Positions 7,870-16,787 of a stretch of DNA of 64,000 nt are shown in pieces. A program made the translations under genes and the position numbers. The notes beneath the pieces were generated by a model. That model was not told the origin of the DNA, did no database searches, and worked only from the letters and a program-made list of their open reading frames with translations. Location: positions 1 to 64,000 of the forward strand of contig NZ_JAAOYM010000003.1 of NCBI RefSeq assembly GCF_011761185.1, written 5' to 3'. Source of the stretch: Saccharomonospora amisosensis (lineage in GTDB: Bacteria; Actinomycetota; Actinomycetes; Mycobacteriales; Pseudonocardiaceae). Positions within the stretch are counted from its first letter, which is position 1. Each line of letters starts with the position of its first letter.

Positions 7870-8355
7870 ATGGCCGACCCCTCGCTCATCTCGCTGCCGC
7901 CGCACCACCCCCAGTGCCTGGGATGCGGTCCGGACAACCCGGCCGGCTTGCATCTGGAGGTCTACCGTGACGGGGACAGCGTGGCCACCGACGTGGCATT
8001 CGACGCCCGGCATCGGGGTGCCCCTGGCCTGGCACACGGTGGCGCGATCTCTGCGGCCTGCGACGACCTGTTCGGCTTCGTGCTCTACCTTGTGCAGGAG
8101 ATCGCCGTCACCCGCACGCTGACGGTCAACTACCTGGCACCGGTGCCGCTAGGTCAGCCACACCGCATCACCGCACGCCTGCAGCGCCGCCAGGGCCGAC
8201 GGCTCCACCTGGAAGCCACCGGCACAGGCCACGACGGAGTGACCCGGTTCATCGCAGAAGCACTGTTTCTCGTCGTCGACCGCGAACATTTCACCCCGCA
8301 CGGCGCCGACGCCGATGTTCTGGCCATGTTCAACCGACCGCCCGAACACTGCTGA
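7870..8355 (+). CDS. PaaI-like hotdog-fold thioesterase
   Basis: A 161-residue single hotdog domain protein. The N-terminus has CLGCGPDNPAGLHLEV, typical of a PaaI-like actinobacterial subgroup; the central GLAHGGAISAACDDLFGFVL carries the HGG and acidic residue that form the active site in this fold; TRTLTVNYLAPVPLGQP is the conserved strand pair. It likely hydrolyses an acyl-CoA or aryl-CoA thioester. GGGAGGA lies ten bases before the ATG. It lies between TetR and acyl-CoA dehydrogenase genes, suggesting one operon. Confidence 0.87.
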   Translation: MADPSLISLPPHHPQCLGCGPDNPAGLHLEVYRDGDSVATDVAFDARHRGAPGLAHGGAISAACDDLFGFVLYLVQEIAVTRTLTVNYLAPVPLGQPHRITARLQRRQGRRLHLEATGTGHDGVTRFIAEALFLVVDREHFTPHGADADVLAMFNRPPEHC

Positions 8356-8409
8356 CAAGCACACGTGCCCGCACCCGTTGGGGAATGAGCAACAGCGAAG
8401 GAGCATGCC

Positions 8410-9555
8410 ATGAGTGAGTACCGCAGCCGGTGGACGACCGCTGATCTTGACGAGTTCCGTGATCTGGCACGTCAGTTCTGCAGGAAAGAACTGGCCCCGA
8501 ACCAGCAACGCTGGGCCGAGCAGAAAAGCGTCGACCGGGAGCTGTGGACCAAGGCTGGAGAGATAGGGCTGCTGTGCCTGTCCATTCCGGAGGAGTACGG
8601 CGGAGGTGGTGGTTCGTTCGCGCACGAGGCCGTGCTGCTGGAAGAGCAGGCCGCCAGCGGCGACAGTTGCTGGGGTGTGGGGCTGCACAACGCGATCGTG
8701 GCGCACTACCTGCTCGCATATGGCACCGAGGACCAGAAGCAGGCGTGGCTGCCTAAACTCGCCACCGGCGAATGGGTGGGCGCCATCGCCATGACCGAAC
8801 CGGGAACCGGCTCCGACCTGCAAAACGTGGCGACGAAAGCGATCCGTGACGGCGATGGCTATGTGGTCAACGGTGCCAAGACCTTCATCACCAACGGTGG
8901 CCAGGCCGACGTGGTGATCGTGGTCGCCAAGACCGATCCAACCTTGGGTGCGGAGGGCATTTCGCTGGTCGTGGTGGAAACCGACCGCGCGGGATTCCGG
9001 CGCGGACGGGTACTGGACAAGGTCGGCCTGCACGGGCAGGACACCGCGGAGTTGTTCTTCGACGACGTCCGCGTCCCGGCCACCAACCTCCTCGGCACCG
9101 CCGAGGGTCAGGGCTTCCTCCAGCTGATGCAGCAACTCCCGCAGGAACGGCTGCTCATCGGTATCGCCTCGGTCGCCGCCCTGGAAGCCGCGCTGGAAGA
9201 CACGCTGTCTTACACCAAAACCCGGCAGGCCTTCGGCCGGCAGATCTTCTCCTTCCAGAACACCAAGTTCACCCTTGCCGAGGCCGCCACCGAGGCCCGA
9301 GTGTGCCGGGTGTTCCTCGACGACTGCATCAGCCGGCACCTCGACGGCGGCCTGGACGTAGCCACCGCCGCTATGCTCAAGTGGTGGTGCAGCGACCGAG
9401 CGATGCGGGTGATCGACAACTGTCTCCAACTCCACGGTGGCTACGGGTACATGAGCGAGTACCGCATCGCCCGCGCCTGGACCGACCAGCGAGTCCAGAA
9501 GATCTACGGCGGCACCAACGAGATCATGAAGGAGATCATCGCCCGCACGCTGTGA
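8410..9555 (+). CDS. acyl-CoA dehydrogenase
   Basis: A 381-residue flavoenzyme of full length. It shows the N-terminal helical domain, the FAD/substrate loop MTEPGTGSDLQNVATKA (about 124-140), the beta-domain (VNGAKTFITNGGQADVVIVV) and the C-terminal domain ending RVQKIYGGTNEIMKEIIART. The position that holds catalytic Glu in short- and medium-chain enzymes reads YGGT, not YEGT; isovaleryl- and long-chain types place the base elsewhere, so it may belong to that group. AAGGAGC precedes the ATG. A strong hairpin at 9581 ends the cluster. Confidence 0.93.
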   Translation: MSEYRSRWTTADLDEFRDLARQFCRKELAPNQQRWAEQKSVDRELWTKAGEIGLLCLSIPEEYGGGGGSFAHEAVLLEEQAASGDSCWGVGLHNAIVAHYLLAYGTEDQKQAWLPKLATGEWVGAIAMTEPGTGSDLQNVATKAIRDGDGYVVNGAKTFITNGGQADVVIVVAKTDPTLGAEGISLVVVETDRAGFRRGRVLDKVGLHGQDTAELFFDDVRVPATNLLGTAEGQGFLQLMQQLPQERLLIGIASVAALEAALEDTLSYTKTRQAFGRQIFSFQNTKFTLAEAATEARVCRVFLDDCISRHLDGGLDVATAAMLKWWCSDRAMRVIDNCLQLHGGYGYMSEYRIARAWTDQRVQKIYGGTNEIMKEIIARTL

Positions 9556-9580
9556 CTCGACGTTCACCGGAACCGTGTGC

Positions 9581-9622
9581 GCCGAAACCGCGGCCGCCGG
9601 CACCGGCGGCCGCGGTTTCGGC
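9581..9622. terminator. intergenic hairpin terminator after the acyl-CoA dehydrogenase
   Basis: Perfect 20-bp inverted repeat (9581-9600 against 9603-9622) with a 2-base loop, 26 bp after the dehydrogenase stop. There is no T-tract, as is common in actinomycetes. Confidence 0.75.
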
Positions 9623-9656
9623 ACCCTCCGGGCACACGAGCGACGATCCTCTGCCA

Positions 9657-9807
9657 CCCGGAGAGGATCATGATCATGAGTGTTGCGGTTGCCGCCGGTG
9701 AGACGCACCGCCAGCGGGATGCCGCCGCCGTCGCAGATCACATGGTGCTTGGAGCCGGTCTTGGCCCGGTCGACCGGGCTGGGACCGGTATCCGGGCCCC
9801 CTTTTTC
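9657..9807 (-). pseudogene. IS5-family OrfB fragment
   Basis: Reads KGGPDTGPSPVDRAKTGSKH, then HVICDGGGIPLAVRLTGGNR, the beginning of an IS5-family (IS427-like) second reading frame. It is cut at 9807 by the ISL3 element; the matching OrfA end lies on the other side at 11221. Only about 50 codons remain before unrelated sequence. Confidence 0.7.
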
Positions 9808-11220
9808 GGGCTCTGTTGATCTATGTGTGGGTGCGGTCTGGTAGTTCGGGGCGGTAGCCGCCGAGGGCCAGAAGTGCGAGGGAGATGAGGGCGTCGGGGT
9901 GTTTGAATCCGAAGGCCAGTCGTGTCAGCAGCCGGATCTTGGTGTTGGTCGATTCGATCAGCGCGTTCGACAGGCCGTGGTCGAGCGTCGCGTGGATGGC
10001 GGCGAGCTCGGATCGGATGGTGCGGGCGAGTTTGGTGAACTCGGGTATTCGGCATCGTGCCGCCCAGGACAGCCAGCGTTGCAACGCTTCTTTACCGGCT
10101 TCGCCACCGATTGCGAAGACGTGCCGGAGTCCTTCTTTGAGCAGGTAAGCGCGGTAGAGGCGGGGGTCGGTTTTGGCTATCCAGGCAAGCTTGTGGCGTT
10201 GGTGATCGTTGAGGTTTTTGCGGGTTCTTCCACAACGCCCATCGTGCTCGTTTCATGGTTTGTGCGGCACCGGCCGAGGCCCGCCGGCCGCGCCGGTCCT
10301 TATTGCTGCCGCCGGGCTGACGGCGCGCGGTGTTCCATGCCTGACGCCGTACCTGGTCCAGCGCGTCGGTGGCCCACTTGACCACGTGAAACGGGTCAGC
10401 GCAGCGGGTTGCGTCCGGGCAGTACTGGGCCACGGTGCGGGCAATCCAGGCCGCCGCATCCGCAGACACATGCGTGATCTGCGCGCACCGGTCGGGGCCG
10501 AGTAACTCGAAGAACGCCGCCAGCGTGGGCTTGTCGTTGCCCGGCGCTGCCCATACCAGCCGTCCGGTGTCGTGATCGACCACCACGGTGAGATACCGGT
10601 GGTTCTTCTTGTAGCTGATCTCGTCGATCCCGATCCGGCGCAGCCCGGCCAGCCGATCAACCCGGGCGTCGATATCGGCCCGGACCCGGGTGATGATCGC
10701 CCCCACGGTGGGCCAGGCGATCCGCATCAGCTGCCGGACCGTGGACCTCGACGTCGCGGTCGCCAGCCAGGCGACGGTGTCATCGAAGGCGCGGGTATGC
10801 CCGGCGCCGTGCCGGGCCCAGGGCACCGCGCTGACCACGATCCCGTGCTCACGACACCGCACCCGGGATGCGGCAGCTTCGACGAACGCCTGCACGGTTC
10901 CCAGGTCCAGCGCACGCCATCGACGCCGGCCCCGGCCGGCGTCATAGCGCGGACACCGCCGACGACACACCCCGCACCGGTCACGATCCCGCCGCCGGAC
11001 CCGCACCGCGGCCACCAGCACCTGCTCGGCCTCATCGAACTCCACCGACTCCACGACCGCTGTGTTCACGCCCAGCAGCCGACCCCATACCCTGACACCG
11101 GGCACGTCGTTCTCCGTCTATCCGGTTTCTGTTCCTCGACAGCTCAGAAACCTAGACCCAGCAACGACGTGCCCCCTCTACTACCTGAGCAAACTACCCA
11201 CACATCAGTACAAAGAGCCC
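9808..11220 (-). mobile_element. ISL3-family insertion sequence
   Basis: About 1413 bp, bounded by imperfect inverted repeats: the left end reads GGGCTCTGTTGATC and then TATGTGTGGGT, and the right end is its inverse with several mismatches. It holds one transposase gene with a frameshift. The two flanks are parts of an IS5-type element, so it inserted at the OrfA/OrfB junction. The expected 8-bp duplication is not exact (CTTTTTCG versus CTTTTGGC), so flank divergence or recombination between related copies is possible. Confidence 0.75.
9821..11105 (-). pseudogene. ISL3-family transposase, frameshifted in an A run
   Basis: The N-terminal zinc-binding region has CGVCRRRCPRYDAGRG; the DDE domain begins RIGIDEISYKKNHRYLTVVV and includes DAAAWIARTVAQYCPDATRC and DPFHVVKWATDALDQVRRQA. 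At about 10223 (minus strand) a run of five A after AACCCGC shifts the frame by one. The correct continuation, in another frame, is NLNDHQRHKLAWIAKT through SNALIESTNTKIRLLTRLAF to a stop at 9821. A homopolymer slip, as mutation or sequencing error, is the simplest reading. Confidence 0.85.
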
Positions 11221-11567
11221 CTTTTGGCCCTGACGGATGCTCCGTCCAGGACCGCGCGCGACCAGTCGATCAGCCCTTGGCCACCCAGTTCGTCCAGCAC
11301 CGCCTGGTGCACCTGCCTCCACAACCCGACCTCGGTCCACTTGGTGAACGTCCGATGCGCCGTGGGTACCGACACCCCGAACGACGGCGGCAGGTGTCGC
11401 CACGCACACCCGCTGGTCAAAACGAACACGATGGCCGTGAACACCGCCCGCGGATCCGGCCGCGCCCGGCCGCCACCCTGCGGACGCTCCTTCGCCGGTG
11501 GAATCAGCGGTTCCACCAACACCCACAGTTCGTCGGGCACCAACCGTTGCGACAGCGAGTCGATCAC
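11221..11567 (-). pseudogene. IS5-family OrfA fragment
   Basis: About 115 codons closely similar to OrfA of the intact IS5 copy at 41776-42643: LSQRLVPDELWVLVEPLIPP, FTAIVFVLTSGCAWRHLPPS, then DWSRAVLDGASVRAKRG. The ISL3 element interrupts it at its 3' end. The outer terminal repeat, related to GAGACACGCTC, is visible at about 11608-11619, next to an IS256 remnant. Confidence 0.8.
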
Positions 11568-11621
11568 AGCCCAAGATCATGACAGCCCAACGACAAAGAA
11601 CCAAACGAGACACACTCTAAC

Positions 11622-11828
11622 CAGATCGAGAGCCTCAATTCGCGGTTCCGTCAGGCGACCCGTCGGCGCGGCCATTTCCCCACCGACCAAGCCGCACTGA
11701 AAGTTCTCTATCTCGTTATCAGAAAACCCCTCAAAAACCGCACCAACATCACCGGAAAAACGGTAGGCTGGAGGCGGGCATTGAACACGCTGTCCATTTA
11801 CTACGGTGACAGGATCAACGCTCAGTAA
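11622..11828 (+). pseudogene. IS256-family transposase, C-terminal remnant
   Basis: Sixty-eight codons read QIESLNSRFRQATRRRGHFP, TDQAALKVLYLVIRKPLKN, then TVGWRRALNTLSIYYGDRI to a TAA at 11826. This is the end of an IS256 mutator-type transposase; the catalytic Glu region is the IESLN motif. The upstream part was removed by the adjacent IS5 insertion. Confidence 0.8.
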
Positions 11829-11912
11829 CCAGACAGGCGATCACCAGCCCGCCCACGAAGATCCTTACAGTCCCATCATGCCGAGTCATCGCTCATCGAG
11901 TAATGGTCACTA

Positions 11913-12938
11913 TCAGTACATGGAGATGTGTACGTGGTCGTAGTGGCAGCCGGTGAGGTTGGCGGGGTTGGGGCAGCCGTAGGCGCTGGAGGTGTAGGGC
12001 GTCCAAGTGGGTTGTTTGGCTGACCAGTATTGGCCTTGCCAGATGAGGTAGTGGATTCCGAGGTGGGTTTGGTGGGCGGTGAGCCAGTTCGCGGCCCGCC
12101 ATCCGTCGGCGACCGAGGCGGGGTCGTGGGGGTTGAACATGAGGTCGCAGGCGCGGCCTCTTGGGTGGTCGGAGGTGGGGTTGGCTGGGCGGGGTGCGTG
12201 GCAGCGCAGTCCTGTGCCGGTTACTCCGGTGGTTCGGAGGGTGTGGACCAGCGCGAGGGTGCGGGGTGTGATGCGGCCGTTGCTGGTGGGGTCGGGTTCG
12301 GTGGCGTGTTCGGCAGGCCAGTCGGTGCGGGTTTGTCCTGGTGCCCCGGTGAGGTTGGTGCAGGACAGGCCGGTGAGTGCGCCGACGACCTGCCGGGCGC
12401 GATGTTCGTGCGCGGCGTAGCGGTTGGGGAATCCGGAGCGTTGCACGGCTTGCGCGCTGGTGGCGAGGTCGCTGTGCTGCCAGTTCGGTATTGCGAGCAG
12501 GTGGTTGTAGAACTGGGTGGCGGCGTAGCTTGGGGTGAGGATCTGTTGGGGTGTGCCCCATCCCATCGAGGGTCGTTGCTGGAAGAGGCCGAGGCTGTCG
12601 CGGTCGCCGTGGTGCAGGTTACGCAGCCCGGATTCCTGCATCGCGGTGGCGATCGCGATGACCCGTCCGTACTGGGGCACGTGCATCTGTTTGCCGACGG
12701 CCACGATGGTGGTGGCGTTTGCCCGTTGTTGGGTGGTCAAGCCGGGCACGGTTGTGGGTGTGCCGTCCGGTGTGCAGGTGAGTGCGCCCGGTGAGGCGCT
12801 GCTCGCGGTGAAGGCGTTGGTGATTCCGGTGATTGCGGCGCCGATGAGTATTGGTATGGCCAGGACGAGGGCGGCGACCCCGGTACCGAGTTTGCCAGTC
12901 ATTTCTGATCGCTGTCCCTTTCGCGCGGCGCTCGACAT
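11913..12938 (-). CDS. conjugation-associated peptidoglycan hydrolase (transglycosylase-like)
   Basis: A 341-residue protein with an N-terminal membrane anchor (about 15-40, GVAALVLAIPILIGAAITGI). A lysozyme-like domain follows, with the Glu-containing IAIATAMQESGLRNLHHGDR and SLGLFQQRPSMGWGTP, typical of T4SS-linked cell-wall hydrolases. The C-terminal domain (about 205-341), with HPRGRACDLMFNPHDPASVA and CPNPANLTGCHYDHVHISMY, resembles the ARB-07466/peptidase-like C-terminal domain. It likely opens the cell wall for the conjugation machinery, acting outside the membrane like VirB1. Last gene of the minus-strand transfer cluster, 36 bp after the replication-relaxation gene. Confidence 0.85.
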   Translation of the reverse strand: MSSAARKGQRSEMTGKLGTGVAALVLAIPILIGAAITGITNAFTASSASPGALTCTPDGTPTTVPGLTTQQRANATTIVAVGKQMHVPQYGRVIAIATAMQESGLRNLHHGDRDSLGLFQQRPSMGWGTPQQILTPSYAATQFYNHLLAIPNWQHSDLATSAQAVQRSGFPNRYAAHEHRARQVVGALTGLSCTNLTGAPGQTRTDWPAEHATEPDPTSNGRITPRTLALVHTLRTTGVTGTGLRCHAPRPANPTSDHPRGRACDLMFNPHDPASVADGWRAANWLTAHQTHLGIHYLIWQGQYWSAKQPTWTPYTSSAYGCPNPANLTGCHYDHVHISMY

Positions 12939-12974
12939 CGGACTGGAGCTGGGAAGTCGGGGAGGTGCCCCTTG

Positions 12975-14063
12975 TCAGCGCTGGCCGCGGGTGAGGCGGT
13001 TGGGTGTGGCTGGTGGTGGGATGGGGTTCGGGGGTGGCAGCCGATAGGGCGTGGCCGCCGCGAGGTCCCTGGCTTGGGGCTCACCGTGTTCGGTGGTGGG
13101 GTCGGTTGGTGGGGCGAGGCCGGGCCAGGCGTTGGCGAGATCGGCGAGGCGGTAGCGCGGGCCGGCGCGGTCGGTGCGCGTTGAGGCCAGCGGTAGCCAC
13201 ACCGAGTCGGCGGGACTGGGATGCGGGGCGGCCGGGTCGAGCAGGTCGGCTGCCGCGGTGGCCACTGGCACCGCGCGAGGGTCGTCGAGTTGGGTATGCA
13301 CCCGGGCCAGCGCCGCGCGGGCCCCGGCTTCGCGGCGGCTGGTGGGCAGCCATACCAGCACCGGTGTCGCGATGCCGGTGGATTCGGCCAGCCGCGCGTA
13401 TCCGGCCAGCTTGCGACCGACTTTGGTGAGGGATTCGGTGCCGGTGTCGAATTCGAGGAACCATTCCACCGTCCGCGCGGTGTTGTCGTGGCGGGTGCGC
13501 CAGCGGCCGTAGGCGTCGGGGATGACGAGGTCGCCGAAGTGGCGGGCGCAGCGGGATTCCGACCACCATGCCACCAGCGCGGCCTGTGCTGTGGGGGTGT
13601 GGCGGGTGTGGGCGATCAGTGAGGTGAAGAAGTTGTTCACGCCGATGGTGTGGGCGAGGCGCTGGTTGTGGGCGATTCCCATGGCGCGGTCGTGGCGGTA
13701 GCCGAGGTCTTTGACTTCCAGGCCGTGTTCGGCGGCGAGCACGGTGGCGCCGGCTGGGCCGAGGACGTAGTGCATGGGTGCCGAGCCGAGTTGCTGGAAC
13801 GGTTGGAATCGTGAGAGGGCGCGCCAGAGGTAGAGGTCGCGTAGCCGTTGGCGGGCCGAGCGGCCGGAGGGGAATGTGGCGTCCCGGATCTGGCTGCTGG
13901 TCAGGACGCGGTGTTCGTGCAGCAGGGCCAGTAGCCACTTGTCGCGGGCGGTGAGCCGGGACGCGAGCATGGCCTGGTGTTCGACCGTGCTGGCGGCGCG
14001 GATGGTGGGGCGGCCGGGTAGGTGGCTGCGCAGTGTGTGCTGGCGGGTGGTGGTGGTGATCAC
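12975..14063 (-). CDS. replication-relaxation family protein
   Basis: A 362-residue protein matching the actinobacterial Replic_Relax family. The N-terminal winged-helix part (about 38-95) reads DKWLLALLHEHRVLTSSQIR and RQRLRDLYLWRALSRFQPF. The middle holds HNQRLAHTIGVNNFFTSLIA, and an endonuclease-like part follows with IPDAYGRWR, VEWFLEFDTGTESLTKVGRK and LAGYARLA. Family members are encoded in conjugative plasmids and integrative elements and are thought to act at the transfer origin. No classical MOB relaxase is visible in the window, so this is the best candidate for oriT processing (inference). Confidence 0.82.
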   Translation of the reverse strand: MITTTTRQHTLRSHLPGRPTIRAASTVEHQAMLASRLTARDKWLLALLHEHRVLTSSQIRDATFPSGRSARQRLRDLYLWRALSRFQPFQQLGSAPMHYVLGPAGATVLAAEHGLEVKDLGYRHDRAMGIAHNQRLAHTIGVNNFFTSLIAHTRHTPTAQAALVAWWSESRCARHFGDLVIPDAYGRWRTRHDNTARTVEWFLEFDTGTESLTKVGRKLAGYARLAESTGIATPVLVWLPTSRREAGARAALARVHTQLDDPRAVPVATAAADLLDPAAPHPSPADSVWLPLASTRTDRAGPRYRLADLANAWPGLAPPTDPTTEHGEPQARDLAAATPYRLPPPNPIPPPATPNRLTRGQR

Positions 14064-14169
14064 GCGCGCTCCTGGAAGGTATCAACAGGGTGTGGATAAC
14101 TACTGTGGGTAGCTCGGAGCTGACTCCAGCGGCTCCCTTGTGGTGTGGCGAAGTCCTTCGGGCGGGTGG

Positions 14170-16728
14170 TTAGGGGCCGCTGCGGCGCGGGTCGGTCGTG
14201 GGAGGTCGACTCGGCGGGACTCGCCGTCCTGTCGGGGCGGGCCGGGTCGTGGTGGCGGGCGCGTCGCTGCGGGTTGTGTCGCTGTTTGCGGTGCTGTGCG
14301 CCTTGCGCTGGGCCCGGAGCAGGGAGCGGATTTCCCGTGCCCGTCCGGGAATCGGGTCGGGCAGGGGTGCGGTGCTCATGGTGAAGGGTTCGGTTTCCTC
14401 GCCGTGCACGACCAGTCGGGTGGCGGTGTGGTAGGCGCCCAGGTGCGACAGGTCGTGCTCGGATAGCCGGGGTGCGGTGTGCCTGGCGAGTTCGCGGGCG
14501 TCCTCGGGGCCGGCGGCGAAGAAGATCTTGCTGCGGGCGTTGGTGGAGATTCCCTCCTTGAGCTCTCGGGGTAGCTGCCCGAGGTGTTGGTGCGCCAGGG
14601 TCATCGAGACGCGAAACCCCCGTGCTTCGGCGAGCATGTCTTCCAGTGGGTAGGGCAGGTTCAAGAAGTTGTGGCACTCGTCGACCACCAGTGAGGCGTC
14701 GGGGCGCAGGCGCTGCGGGATGCGGGCGCGGGCGGTGGTTGCCTGCCAGGTGCGGGCCACGACCAGCGAGCCGACCAGCCGTGTGGTTTCTTCGCCGAGC
14801 GAGCCTTTGGGGATGCGGACCAGGCAGATGCCGCCCTCGTCGAGCACCTGGGACATGTCCACGGTGGAGCGTCCCCCGGCGATGGCCGCTTTCACGAAGG
14901 GGCGCAGCAGGAATGCCCGCAGTTTGTTCATCAGGGGTGAGATCACTTGGCTGCGGGAGCTGTCGGTGAGGTCGTCGTACCATTCCCAGAATCCGGTCAG
15001 CACCGGGTCGGTCAGGCCTGCGGTGATGCGGGAGCGAAACGCCTCACTGGCCAGGAGTTTCGGCAAGTCGGCCAGGGTGGGCACGCCTTCTTGTGCCCGC
15101 AGGGTGAGGCAGGCGGCGCGCATGAGGTCGTCGGTGCGTGGGCCCCAGAATGCCGAGTACACCCGGCGGAAGACGGAGACCAGGTTGTCGACCTCACGGT
15201 CGGTGTTCCCGCCTTCCAGGGGGTTGAGGATGGGTGGGCGATGCAGGGAGTCGGCGTCGAAGAGCACCATCCGGTTCGCGGCCGAGCGGGGTAGCCGGTT
15301 GAGGATGTCGGTGACCAGGTCACCTTTGGGGTCGATCAAGACGATGCCGCGGTGGTGGTCCGCGTCGTCGAGGACGAGGTTTCCCAGCAGGGTCGATTTC
15401 CCGCTTCCGGTGGCGCCGAGCACGTGCAGGTGGTGGCGCGCGTCGGCGACCCGCAGCCCGATCGGGCGGGCGTGGCCGGTGTCGGCCTGCCCGAGGGGTT
15501 TGGCGTCCGGTCCGGGTGTGGCCACGCCCTGCGGTGGGGCGATGGCCTTGGCGCCCGCGCGTTCGACCCCGGGGATGTCGGCGTCGGTGGGCAGGTGCGC
15601 GATCGCCGCCAGTTCCGGCACCGACAGCAGGTCCCCGCGATCGAGGCGTCGGGCTGCGAGCGCGTGGGCGGGGTGGCGTAGGCGGGTGCGGGTGTAGTGG
15701 TTGTGGTCGGTGTAGGCGGCGAACGCGGCGGCCAGCGCGTGTGCCCGGCCGCGCGCGGTGTCGCGGGCCTGGCGTGCCAGCTCGTCGGCGGCATCGGCGG
15801 GCAGGTCGGTGGCGACGGCGTAACGCACGAGGGTCTCGTACTGCGAGCCACGTTGTTTGCCCACGATCGCCTTGTTGTGGGCGGAGTATTCCAGCGACAG
15901 CTGCGGATCGTGGCTGATGCGCCGCGCCTGCGAGATTCGGCCGCCTCGGGTGGCGTTACTCCCTGGCGTGAGCGCGTCGAGGATCCGGCCGGCAAGCGGG
16001 CCCGGGGAGCCGTGGTGTATCCCGCGAGCCGTGCGGCGGGCCCGGGCCACGCGGCGGCCGGTGACCGGGCGGGCGAGGATCTGTACGCAGGCGTGTTCGT
16101 GGTGGCCGAGGCCGACCGGGGCGCCCAGGAGCCCGCAGAGAGGGTCGGCGTCAAAGGCCGTGCGGATCGGTAGTGCTTCACAGCGGGCGAGGCGGAGTTG
16201 CCCGCCGACCGTGATCCGTCGCCGCCCGGTTTCCGGCTCGGGCAGCGGTGAGGCGGCGGTAGTGGTGCGGGTGTGTGAACCGGGCCAGGCGGCTTCGATC
16301 GCCCGTTCCACCAAGGACGGTGGGATGACGCCGGGCACCCAGAACTGCACGGTGACGCCGTGCTCGCCGAACACGTACTCCATCGCCAGGTGGGGTTGGC
16401 CTGCCCACAGCCGCCGCCATGCCGGGCGCAGCAGTCCGACGAGATTGGCCCACAGGGCGGCCCCACCGGTCGGATCGACGGTGGGCGGGGCGAGCACCGT
16501 GATCCGGCGTGCGTCGACCTGCAGGGCGGCGTGACGGCGATCGCGCCACCAGCGGCGAGCCGCGAGCGCGCCCGCCAGGGCCGCGGCCAGGGCGGGCACG
16601 GCGACGGGACCCCAGGTCAGCGTCCAGTCCCGCAGGGCGGTGAGCAGGTCGAGGGTGGTGCCGCCGGGGTCGCGCAGATAGTCACCCACCCAGCCGGGCA
16701 TCGCGGATGCCGCAGCGTGTGTGGTCAT
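14170..16728 (-). CDS. VirD4/TraD-like type IV coupling ATPase
   Basis: An 852-residue protein. A transmembrane segment (about 38-55, VAVPALAAALAGALAARRWW) precedes a long actinobacterial N-domain. The motor domain has Walker A HVLGATGSGKSTLLGNLV (about 390-410), Walker B around ASLVVDECHNFLN, and a terminal ArgSer/Thr-rich tail. It pumps relaxed DNA into the T4SS channel at the inner membrane. The ATG at 16728 is chosen for the GAAGGGAG eight bases upstream; a longer in-frame reading would overlap the VirB4 gene. It lies 59 bp after VirB4. Confidence 0.88.
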   Translation of the reverse strand: MTTHAAASAMPGWVGDYLRDPGGTTLDLLTALRDWTLTWGPVAVPALAAALAGALAARRWWRDRRHAALQVDARRITVLAPPTVDPTGGAALWANLVGLLRPAWRRLWAGQPHLAMEYVFGEHGVTVQFWVPGVIPPSLVERAIEAAWPGSHTRTTTAASPLPEPETGRRRITVGGQLRLARCEALPIRTAFDADPLCGLLGAPVGLGHHEHACVQILARPVTGRRVARARRTARGIHHGSPGPLAGRILDALTPGSNATRGGRISQARRISHDPQLSLEYSAHNKAIVGKQRGSQYETLVRYAVATDLPADAADELARQARDTARGRAHALAAAFAAYTDHNHYTRTRLRHPAHALAARRLDRGDLLSVPELAAIAHLPTDADIPGVERAGAKAIAPPQGVATPGPDAKPLGQADTGHARPIGLRVADARHHLHVLGATGSGKSTLLGNLVLDDADHHRGIVLIDPKGDLVTDILNRLPRSAANRMVLFDADSLHRPPILNPLEGGNTDREVDNLVSVFRRVYSAFWGPRTDDLMRAACLTLRAQEGVPTLADLPKLLASEAFRSRITAGLTDPVLTGFWEWYDDLTDSSRSQVISPLMNKLRAFLLRPFVKAAIAGGRSTVDMSQVLDEGGICLVRIPKGSLGEETTRLVGSLVVARTWQATTARARIPQRLRPDASLVVDECHNFLNLPYPLEDMLAEARGFRVSMTLAHQHLGQLPRELKEGISTNARSKIFFAAGPEDARELARHTAPRLSEHDLSHLGAYHTATRLVVHGEETEPFTMSTAPLPDPIPGRAREIRSLLRAQRKAHSTANSDTTRSDAPATTTRPAPTGRRVPPSRPPTTDPRRSGP

Positions 16729-16787
16729 GACACCAACTCCCTTCGGGGAATCTCCAGAAAGCCACGGGGCCACAGCGCCTGGCTCGT

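Noticed and set aside
8149-9741. Long minus-strand reading frame of 530 codons opposite the acyl-CoA dehydrogenase
   Set aside because: It is the antisense shadow of a well-supported gene; high GC content at third positions produces such frames. Only its first codons are real, as an IS5 fragment.
14170-16728. FtsK/TraB-type DNA translocase of classical actinomycete elements
   Set aside because: The presence of VirB4, PrgI, pilin and VirB6 genes and the VirD4-type N-terminus fit a T4SS coupling protein instead.
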